From positions 806,001 to 870,000 of the forward strand of contig CAKJVC010000017.1 in assembly GCA_918026815.1 (NCBI GenBank): a DNA stretch of 64,000 nt, given 5' to 3'. Numbering within the stretch: the stretch's first letter is position 1; every line of letters begins with the position of its first letter. The notes beneath the pieces are model-generated. The model saw only the letters and a program-made list of their open reading frames with translations. It was not told where the DNA came from and did no database searches. The stretch is from Chalara sp. BL73. Its lineage: Eukaryota > Ascomycota > Leotiomycetes > Helotiales. Shown here piece by piece: positions 55,112 through 64,000 of the stretch. Both the position numbers and the translations under genes were made by a program.

Positions 55112-57546
55112 ATGACCAACAACGACAGTCTCCCCACGAACAAAACCGCGTTGTGTGCGGCACCCAAGAGGTCCCATGACGCGACAGATCCGAACCAACC
55201 CGACTCTCGTCAGAAACGTAACAAATACACTCCAGTTGCTTGGTATGATGTCCTAGATGAACTCGTTAATTTGTGTTAACTAGTATAGCAATGAGTGTAA
55301 GAAGCGTAAGATTAAATGTGGGGGAGGAGCCCCGTGCCAGAGTTGCCAACACTTTGGAACACAATGCATCTACGATCGAAAAGATACGAGTGATCTAAAC
55401 CAAGCAACAATGTTAGTATTCCAAATTTATGTTATTGTACCAGCTGCTAATAAGCAGCAGGGAAAAAGTCGCCGCAATGGACCAAGAGATGGCTGCTTTG
55501 AAAGAACAAGTAAATCGACTTTCCGCGGATATACTAATTTTACAGCAACAACAAAATCATTCTCAGCTTTCCCAGATAAGTGTTTCTTCCTCTGAAACCA
55601 AGCAAAGCCATGGTCATATTGAATCCCAAAGATCGTCTGAGCCAACACGACCTAAATTTGTTGGCCCTACGAGTGCGGCCTTCGGTTTTGGCGTGGCCAA
55701 CTCTACATTACAACGTATTGGTGTACCAGTAGAGGAATTGGTCAATTCATCTACATTAAATAGTGCTGTTGCCAGCCGGCAAGGATCGCCGGACAAATCA
55801 CCTAATGCGGCTGAAAACCACGTAGACCCGTTATGCGCCATGAACTTGACTGATATATACCGGCTCATCAACATTTATAAAGAAGAAATCAATCCAATAT
55901 ATCCGTTTATGCCTATACATGACATCATTCAAAAAGCTCCACATACCTATGAAAATTACCGAGCCTTCTCTAGCTTGAGTTTGAGTTCGGGCTCTTCACG
56001 CGGAATGTCAGATGATAACGAGAAAGAAGTACGAATTCTGAAGACTATTATGGCTAGTGCGTTGGTAATAGAGGGTCAAGGTGAAAGTAGAATTGGCCAA
56101 AATTTGGCTGAGAGTGCAGAGAATGCTCACGGTCGAAGCGTGCGAGAAGTCGAAGTAGACATCAAAGAATTGCAGATATTGACCTTGATGGTAAGTCTAA
56201 GCATTTATTGCCATTATGGTAATCATCAGCCTCTCACATCTCACAGAGCATATATTATTTTCATTGCGATGATGAAGTTTTAGCCTGGAGGACAATCGGA
56301 TTTGCAGCCAGGGTAGCAATTGAACTTGGTCTTCATCGTAAAGATAGCTTGTATCAGAATTTTCCTGATAAAGAGAGCCGAGAATGGGCGCTTCGGCTGT
56401 TCTGGTGTATATATGTACTCGACAGGCGCTGGAGTTTAGGAACAGGCATGCCTTTCGCACTGCATGATTCTGACATGGACCCTGAGCTACCCATGGTTGT
56501 ACGGTCTGTCTTACTCCGACTCTGAATATTTCTAACATTGCGTTTAGGAAGCGCCGACGCCGTATTTAGGATGCCTCGTAGCCTATGGCAAAATATGTTC
56601 CAAAGTTTGGGGTGCCGTTGCCGGGTTTGGCAAAGCAACTAAAGGCCTCGATAAGGATGGGATTGGATACTTAGATTTTCAGATACAACAATGGCAAGAG
56701 TCAATACCCGCAGAATTACGATTGGTACATTCCACGCCTATAGTTGCGTCTCAGAACCAACCTGACACACTCCATATGATACGAAGTCTGCTATACGTCC
56801 GTGGAAACCACCTCCGCATTTTGATACATCGCCGGAGTGTCCTCTCAGCAAAGCAAATATGCGAAGACCTCGAAGGTGCGCGTCTAGTTACTAGTATCGC
56901 AAAAGACACTATATCCATAATTGTCCATCTAAAGGAGACCTCGAACGTCTACCAAGGCCGACCGAACGTCTTCAATTACTTTCTCGTTTCTGCCCTAGCT
57001 GCTCTGTTTCTAGCTGTCTGTCACGCCCCCGCTGAATTCAGCCGGAGCTGTCGCGACGAATTCTACAGTGCGCTAGATCTAGTTAAAGGCTTCTCATCGA
57101 AATCTTTTCATTCGAAGAGACTGTGGAAAACCGTACGAGGACTGAAACTTGTTGCGCCAAAGCTCGGCCTCGTATCTCGAGAACAAGAGGCCGTTTTAAA
57201 TAATGCAAAGCTTCCTTCTCGACAAAATAATAACGCTCCATCAGCCATCCCAAATTTTCTAAAGAGTAGTGTTCCTGATCCACAACAGAACTTCTCTCCC
57301 TTGCAAGAGATTGCAATGCTTCCAACACACCATGAATCAGAATCGACGCCTGCTCTAAACTCTATCGTACCGGATCTATATCAAATCAGCAATGATTTGA
57401 CCAACTTCTATGAAGCATTTGGTCGCTTTGAAGGAGGCGTTGAAGCTATTGAAACAGATAGAGAGGCGTCTCAATTCTTATACGATCCTACATTTTCCCT
57501 AGAAAATGGCGACGAGTTTTCAAGGATTTTCGAAGATTTATTGTGA
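55112..57546 (+). CDS. Zn2Cys6 transcription factor with fungal-specific regulatory domain, about 745 aa
   Basis: Exons 55112-55242, 55289-55411, 55458-56190, 56247-56495 (or to 56498) and 56548-57546. The binuclear zinc cluster spans the first intron: CNECKKRKIKC then PCQSCQHFGTQC, pattern C-x2-C-x6-C-x5-C-x2-C-x6-C. A coiled-coil follows (EMAALKEQVNRLSADILILQQQ), which usually mediates dimerisation. The middle-homology domain contains DIYRLINIYKEEINPIYPFM, AARVAIELGLHRKD, ALRLFWCIYVLDRRWS and GTGMPFALHDSDMD. It is nuclear and binds CGG-type half sites by family rule. The donor of the fourth intron is ambiguous: ATG|GTTGTA and GTT|GTACGG are both in phase and differ by one Val. The ATG at 55081 opens another frame and was not used. 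Probable targets are nearby genes; this is inference. Confidence 0.9.
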
Positions 57547-58730
57547 AAAGTGGGATATTAAGGTATTTTCATAGTTGGCCTCGTCATAATGGCCCCATTA
57601 AATTCGATCGCCTTACATAACCTATGGGATGTTGCAAATTATATCAATCAGTAAGGGACTTAACGCGTAGGGAAATTGAAAAGCATCTGTATTCTAGAGG
57701 CTCACATTTCCGGGCTCTTTGCCAGAACCGCTGTTTTAGAGCTTCCAAAGGATGTTTGGTAACTGGTGATAAGGGCAGCGTTGATTGATATAACTCCACT
57801 CCCAGAGGCAGAGCTCATTCTGAGGACATGATCGAGGCCTCCGCGATAGATATAAGCTAAAGAAAGAAGGGTTTATTAGCCGGCGGATAGAGAGTTATTA
57901 CATTGGAGGTAACAGTTAGGGCCAGGGCTGAAGAGTAGGACAGTGGAATATATAGCGGACACCTCTCCAAATCCTGGCGTGGAAGTCAAAACTTGCCAAC
58001 GAGCCAAAAGTAAGATCGTTTGCCCGATCAACCACTTGGTCCTGTCCTTGAGCGTCTTGATGAAAAGAACTGGCTCCTTGCAGCAAGCATTATCCTTTGC
58101 GGGTCAAGAAATATCTTGGGCTCCGCAAAACAATCTTTGTTGCTATTTCTCTTCCCAGCTTGCTCTTCACTTTAATCTCGACTCCGATGAACAAGGTGGT
58201 GGATAATCTGGTAATGCTTTCGTGGGAGAAGGCGATGGCCTTAAGAGGATTCTAGCAGCATTTGATACTTCTTGTATGTGGCATACTCGTTAGCTACATT
58301 CAATTTCACTAAAATAGCAGGGTCCTCTATTGTTAGGGTTTGTGAAACCCTAAGCGTGGCCGCTCATACCCCTTTTTATATTTACTCCTTTCCTGAAGAG
58401 CTTATGTTAACTTTCAAAATACATAAATATACATATTCAAGACCTATTCAATTTAATTCGATCAACTATAGTGAAGATTTGACAAGGCTACTAAATATAC
58501 TAGATGAAGGAAGCTTCGGGTTTCGAACAGTCATCTTGTTACTGCAATCAAATATTCATCGTTAAATTGGACATGATCACAAAGGACTGGGTGTTTAGCA
58601 ACATAAAATTAGATATTCATACGCTTGCAATTTCAAACCAAGACAGGACCATTTGGCTAAAGTAAGGCCTGATATTTTCAATTAACTTTACTTCTTTTCC
58701 CTTCTGTCGTAGTTTTTCTATCATTCTGTC
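57547..58730. other. Intergenic, 1.2 kb, with AT-rich part
   Basis: Convergent 3' region of the regulator and permease genes. Frames at 57943-58206 and 58272-58565 lack recognisable domains. It contains a perfect 9-bp-arm inverted repeat near 58333. Confidence 0.5.
58333..58353. repeat. Perfect palindrome TTAGGGTTT-GTG-AAACCCTAA
   Basis: Two 9-bp arms with a 3-base loop, containing the telomere-like TTAGGG unit on each strand. Could be a hairpin, a terminator or an old element end; isolated, so its role is open. Confidence 0.6.
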
Positions 58731-60492
58731 TCAGGCATCTGAGTTGCGCATGGCGGCCATGCCCAGGACTTCTACAACTGGACCAGAATAATTTTTGCGG
58801 CCAAGAGTGAGGTAGTATATCGTACCAAATATCATCCAGCCTACCATGACAACGATACTGTAGTTCATGTTCATAGGAGTGACTGGCTGATAGTTGGGAA
58901 AGGTGCTGAAAAGCATAGCAAACGCCAACCAAAGACACGCAATCACGTTCAGAATGAGCCCCGTCAAGTTTCCCATTCTGAATGGCCCGGCCGCATGTCT
59001 CCCGTCTTTACGTCCATATGCAAGCATATATCCGATAGGCAAGATGTAAGACGCATACATGCCGAGAATAGCCATAGACAAGACTGCGTTGAAAGCTGTG
59101 GAGCTACCCAAGTAGAGGAGTCCAAGAAGCATTTGGAGAACAGTGATTAAAACAACCATTCTCTTTGGAACATTGATTTTTTCATCAATTTTGGTAAAAT
59201 ATGTTGAAAATGGAATGGCCGAATCGCGAGCAAAAGACCATGCCGTTCGACTCGTGGAAGTTAGGCCTGCACTGTTGGCTGCGAGAGCAATAAATGATGT
59301 GAATAAGGACAAGAACGATCCCGCGGCTGGACTCTTCGTGACATTCGCAAGCAATTGAATAAATGGGAATCCGGTCCGCGACTCCAAAAGGGTACCCAGA
59401 TCGCCGAGGGAGAACAGAAGCATGAGGCAATATCCAAACCCCAAGATGCCATTGAGCACAACACTACCAACTATGGCGATCGGTACGTCTCGTGCCGGGT
59501 TATTCATCTCTTCTGACAAATGGCACGCGGCATCGTAGCCAAGAAATGGATAGACAGTGCTGACAAGACCCACTAGCCAGGAGATCCCATTGTTTGTCCA
59601 TCCACTGGAATTCGAGGTTTCGGTGAAGACATAGCTTGCTGTGTGCTTCGGTGCCATAACTCCAAGAACTATCAATATAACTAGAAACCCGACGATGTGA
59701 ACCAGACCTAGCGAAAAGTTAGTTATCGGTGTAAACTATGATTCAGTGAGTATGTTTTACCAGCTGCTAAATTAGTGTGTGGGAGAAGCTTTGATCCCCA
59801 TAGGTTGACCAGTGCAGAGTAGGCCAAGATCATCCAGTAGAAAAGCATCCCTTGCCATCTTTCAGGTATGTATCCCTCGTTGTTCAACGTGACCAAAGCC
59901 TGCAGCTGTAAACCTGATGCAAAGGCTGCTGAGGCGGTCAAAACAATCTGGCCACCAATGGAGATCCATGCTGTCATCCAAGAGGGGGTTATTGAGGATT
60001 TCTTGGGTGCCAGCATTGCAACCCAGTGGTATTGTCCTGCAAAGACGATGTTGTGAGATTAAGTTCCTCCTCGACAGCAAAGGGGAATACGAGGCAAACA
60101 TACCACCGGCAGTAGGGTACATCGAGGCAATTTCAGCTAACGAGACTGCAACTGCGATAGTTCCGAGGAATGATATAACACTACGTCGCGTCTGGTGTCA
60201 GTCCAAACACGAAGATGGTAGTCAAAACTGTCACCTACTAATTGAAGAAAAGGCAAGGCGCCCCTCCACTGATCAATGCCGCGGCAACGACAGAAGAAAG
60301 CGCCTCCCATGTAGCCATCAAACAAAGGCATAGCGAGCCAAGTGACCATACGGAAAAGTTATGGCGAAGCTGTTGCGTATGAGCATCGCCCGTCTGGATG
60401 CTTTTTGTGGTTATGTTTGTCTGTTTGGTGTCTATATTCTGTAGCTTCTCCGCATCTACTGCTCCGGTAGGGGGAGGGGTTGAGGTTCCCAT
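58731..60492 (-). CDS. APC-family amino acid/GABA/choline permease, 527 aa
   Basis: Exons 60239-60492, 60104-60180, 59761-60036 and 58731-59707 encode 527 residues; the introns are 58, 67 and 53 nt. About twelve membrane helices are visible after a polar N-terminal ~45 residues. Family features are RHNFSVWSLGSLCLCL, SLAEIASMYPTAGGQYHW at helix 3 (restored exactly by splicing), YPFLGYDAACHLSEEMNNPARDVP, and LTSTSRTAWSFARDSAIPFS. These place it in the fungal GABA/choline/amino-acid group of the APC superfamily (Uga4/Hnm1-like). It moves amines or amino acids across the plasma membrane; the exact substrate is unknown. It is flanked on both sides by Zn2Cys6 regulators. Confidence 0.92.
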
Positions 60493-61358
60493 GGCTGCTA
60501 GTAAGGATTACACGTAGGCTTGCAATATAAGTGACTGTGTTGACATTTAAAAACCAGTGCGTAGTAGTAGAGTTTTTTTGTTAGTGAAGACGAGCTTATT
60601 AAGTAGTCATTATCAGAGCAAAATGTTGGTGACTAAGAATGAAAGACGAACGGAGGTGAGCTCGAAGACGGTATCATACATGTATGCAAATAGCGGAACT
60701 GTGGTTTGAGTTCAGGCACCACGCTAATTGGTAGCCAATCAACAGTCACAATTCACAAAGAATATATCGCTAAGCTTATCACGAAAACTTGAATGTACAA
60801 TGAAACGAGCTTATCAGCGTTCATATCAATTTCTTAACCGTTACCCATCGGTTTCCGGGTACGAGGTTATCGTGAGGCCAATAAGAACAGGAAGCTGAAT
60901 ATTGAAAGTGTATATATGCGCGGCTTTCTTCCGCACACGGAAATTCCGAGACCCATCGAATGACCAATTGGAGTCGTTGATTCGCTGGTCAGGAGTTTAG
61001 CGGCACCGAAACACACCTCTTTTGGACCCTTTCCCGCAACGCCACAGATAAATAATATGCGGGGGACTACCGAGTCATTCTAATGCGAGTTTCAACCATA
61101 GCCATAATTGTGGCTGGGGTTAGTAGCCCCTGATCTCTACTTCGGCTGGAGCTGACACTTGTTCCGATCTTCTTTGCCTCATCAGAAGGATTCCAACGAG
61201 AAGCACGCATTGCAAATACTCAGGAGGAAGCCACAATCCCTCTAACAAAACTCCAGTTACAATATAAAGGGGCAAATGTTTTAGTGTTGCAGACGGCCCA
61301 AGAGAGGCTGTTTCCAACACCTCTCCGTCTTCTGATTCCTATTAGCAAGAGATTCAAA
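60493..61358. other. Intergenic, 870 bp
   Basis: Promoter of the permease and 3' flank of the next gene. A frame at 61120-61320 has no recognisable domain. Nothing else seen. Confidence 0.5.
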
Positions 61359-63813
61359 TCAGCCGAATAGCGAACCTTGAGATATGTCGCTATCTAGTAT
61401 ATGGGTCGCATCGTCGTAGACCTGGTGTCTATAATCCATCCAATAGGAAGTAGCGAATTCATTCCTTCCTATTTGGTTCATCTGCGTAGAGTCTGTTTGA
61501 TTCAGGGGGATGGCGTTGAAAATAGGAGAGCCCATATTCAAATCGTCCCCCATCTCCGAGAAATTAAAGCCTCGATGGCTTGTGTCAATCCATTCACTTG
61601 GGACATCTTGGCTTTCGGTGTTTGAAACCCAACCCGACGTGACTGTTGAATTGACATGCTTGCTCTCATCGTATCTATCTTTGACCGCCTGGTAACATGA
61701 CCGAATAATGTCGATTCCGAAAGGCGCCAACTCATTTTGGGTTTCAATCAAGCTCAAGCGGCCCATCGCCTGTTGTATGGTAAGTACTATTTGGTGAAGC
61801 ATTCCAATGTCCTTGCAAGGATATACTGATACCACAGTGGATAGTACAATTACTGCATCAATGCTAAAAAACGCATTGCCGAAGTATCCATAGTGGTTTC
61901 TGTTGATTACCTCGAAAAAGCGCTGTTGTGATTCTAGGACATTGAGAGCTGCTTCTTGCGCTCTTTGTCGACTCTCCATGTGCTTCGCGACATGGGGACG
62001 GTGAAGTGCCATGAGTAATGATTGAACGCTTGTGTACATTTTCTCGCGTTGCCGTGGCAAGACCGGCATCTGCAAATCCCATGACATATCAGGGTTTGGG
62101 GCGCGGACTGCAGATGGTAGGTCCTCAAGTAAAGAGAGTATTTGATAGTGCAGCCTTTGCACCATAGTGTAGTCATTCAAGCCCCGATTGTCTACCCCTA
62201 GGGTCCGTATTTCGTGTATTTTTTGCGCGAGCGAGTACATGAACAAATTCATACAGACGGATGAGGGAATCCTATCATTTCGACAGACATACGCTTGAAT
62301 CGTTGACAGGTTCACGCTCTCGAGATTTTCAGGAATATCACAATCTATTGGAGGCTCAACATCACAGTCCACTGCGTTGATCAACCTCGGCCGGCCAAGT
62401 AGGATGGACATATTACTTCCACTGTCAGCTATAACTCAGATTACAGAGGCTGTGATCATACCTATCCCACATATATAGGGTTATCCATATTCTTTTCTTC
62501 CATTCGCCATACCAAAACTCTTCTTTCGACGGATCTGGGAGAGCGTTGCCCCGTCGATGTAAATTGAGATCTTGAGCTTTCCTAATCCATATAAGCACGC
62601 AACACAATTTAACGACGTGACCGATCCTAACCTAACAGAAGTACTCAGGGCATGCCACGCGTCAGTGCCACGACCCCGATTTTTAAGCCAGGCAGCCCTA
62701 AGGAGGTCGTGCTGCACTGCAACTATTGCAGTTCCTTGATATCCCAGTAGTTGTACTAATTCAACTCCAGCATCACTGTACTTTTGAGATAGCTGCAGAG
62801 AATTTGACTCAAGTGATTCTGCAATCTTGGATCCTGATGGCAAATACAGGAGGGAAGTCGCAAGTAACTGAAAGAGCATGGCCGGAAAGTATCTAAGCTC
62901 AGCTGAAATTGTGTCAATGCTCGTCGAACCCGAAGCGCTTGAAGCAAACTTGCGCCATTCTCTGAGAGTATCGTTGAAATAACGCGGCTCGATTATACCA
63001 TAAAGCCTATTAAGTTCAAGTCAGTGATTATATTCCAAGAATCGGAAGGCTTCTTATGGGTCGGACTCCCAATCCTCAGACTGAAGTAAGAAAACTCCTT
63101 AGACATACTTACCATTGGACCTCAGAAAGGTAGGTAGCAATAAGGTCATCAAATACCGCAACACAGGGTAGCCCGGAGACTATTTGCCAATACTTTTGCC
63201 ATGTTGGTCGCACAGAATCAGAGAAAGGCTTGTAAGTGGCATGGCCACTGCTATTTTGTAACACCTAGCTATGTTAGCTGAATGATGGACATTGCACCAA
63301 TTGAAATTACTTCGTCAGCTTCAACAAAGGCATTACTTTCTTTGATTGAAGAGTATCCGAATTGATCTCGGGCGGCAGGACTTATGTCAGCAGAACCGTT
63401 GCCTGGCCTATTGATTTTGTCCATTGCGTCTTGTGAATCATGATTAACCTGTGAAGGGTAGCTCCTATAGATGGTTAGAATTTCATTAGGTGGTTAAGCA
63501 TAAGTCGTCCGCAATTCGCTGGCACGGAGACTATCCGAGAGATGCAGCAGCATCATGTGAGCGAGAAAGTCGAGAACCGGGGTCTTACCAGGGTAAGGTA
63601 TCGTAGAAGCATTCATGGCCGACTTTTCGGAGGGTACAGTTGTTGCAGGGTCTACGGCGATTGCACTAAAGTGATGAGTGAATGAATCAGACTGTGTAAT
63701 AAGCCTCGATCAAGTATTGTGCGGGCCTGCATTACCTTTTGTTTCCGACGATAGCAATTGGAGCATGATGTGACAGTCCGTTTTCTTGTCACCGATGCTT
63801 GCTGTGCCTCCAT
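61359..63813 (-). CDS. Zn2Cys6 transcription factor, seven exons, 672 aa
   Basis: Exons 63736-63813, 63589-63665, 63311-63464, 63113-63264, 62632-63006, 62462-62581 and 61359-62421 join exactly in frame. The zinc cluster is split by the first intron: CSNCYRRKQK then CNRRRPCNNCTLRKVGHEC, i.e. C-x2-C-x6-C-x5-C-x2-C-x8-C. The last spacing is two residues longer than the common form. The fungal-specific regulatory domain follows: GLPCVAVFDDLIATYLSEVQWLYG, RKAQDLNLHRRGN, KRIWITLYMWD and LLGRPRLINAVDCDVEPP. It is nuclear and probably DNA-binding as a dimer. Splice sites inside the middle domain (KAQDLNLHRRG) are well supported by family similarity; the 40-nt sixth intron is short. It lies immediately upstream of the permease, a plausible target (inference). 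Confidence 0.9.
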
Positions 63814-64000
63814 ATTCAACCTTTTGTCGCTGGTACTGTATGGTCACTTGAACACACACGAAGGTGTCCCGCGGTGCAGGAATAGTTAATTGTTCAGCAG
63901 CAGCGAGCTCTTTTTTTTTGGCTTAGCTAATCATTTTAGTGCTCCTTCCGGCGGGCGGACCTAGCTCCTTGCTTAGCGCACTGACTGCTGTTCGGCTATT
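63814..64000. promoter_or_regulatory. Upstream region of the seven-exon regulator
   Basis: 187 bp to the window edge, with a short poly-T tract near 63910. Only promoter sequence can be expected; no element recognised. Confidence 0.4.

Noticed and set aside
58272..58565. 97-codon frame in AT-rich sequence
   Set aside because: Composition follows the AT-rich background and no domain or splice signals support it.
1..64000. tRNA, rRNA or other structured RNA genes and CRISPR arrays
   Set aside because: No cloverleaf with plausible A and B boxes was found by eye, and CRISPR is not expected in a fungal genome. A covariance-model scan for tRNA and snoRNA would be decisive; hits would overturn this.

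Overview
The window reads as nuclear DNA of a filamentous ascomycete (Pezizomycotina). Genes carry short GT-AG introns (mostly 40-125 nt) with CTAAC/CTGAC-type branch sites. The families are typical of these fungi: Msb1, Zn2Cys6 and Fungal_trans_2 regulators, DUF1996, secreted GDPD and tyrosinase, and P450 with its reductase. Overall gene style suggests Leotiomycetes, but that is an impression only. Splice models were built by eye from frame, donor/acceptor and family conservation; nearly all multi-exon models close exactly in frame.

Layout. 0-17.5 kb is mostly housekeeping: the end of a uracil-DNA glycosylase, a DUF3140 protein, a long AT-rich gene-poor stretch, a large Msb1-type polarity protein, a secreted glycerophosphodiester phosphodiesterase, a membrane-anchored aspartic-protease homologue whose first catalytic Asp is missing, and an unknown protein. 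19.8-21.2 kb is a complete Tc1/mariner element with identical 121-bp inverted repeats and a transposase killed by in-frame stops. 22-28.6 kb is an accessory/secretory stretch: tyrosinase, 2-oxoglutarate/Fe(II) oxygenase, an 8-cysteine small secreted protein and a DUF1996 protein. 28.8-33.6 kb is a decayed zone: a frameshifted SnoaL-like gene, a sugar-transporter pseudogene, an array of nine tiny intron-like units on the minus strand, and a hexapeptide acetyltransferase with a broken N-terminus. 34.5-39.6 kb holds a putative fucosyltransferase-like membrane protein, a disordered protein, a second aspartic-protease-like protein and an acidic protein.

40.6-49.2 kb looks like a myo-inositol use cluster: a Gfo/Idh/MocA dehydrogenase, myo-inositol oxygenase, an inositol/sugar MFS transporter and a Fungal_trans_2 regulator, with divergent promoters between the first pair and the last pair. 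49.5-54.1 kb is a divergent pair of a cytochrome P450 and a complete NADPH-cytochrome P450 reductase. 55-63.8 kb holds two Zn2Cys6 regulators on either side of an APC-type amino acid/GABA/choline permease.

The most unusual structure is the 31.7-32.3 kb array. It repeats a 30-37 nt intron-like module (donor, pyrimidine-rich stretch, CTAAY branch site, CAG) with a period near 73 bp. It may be a decayed micro-exon gene or a minisatellite that has spread a spliceosomal intron.
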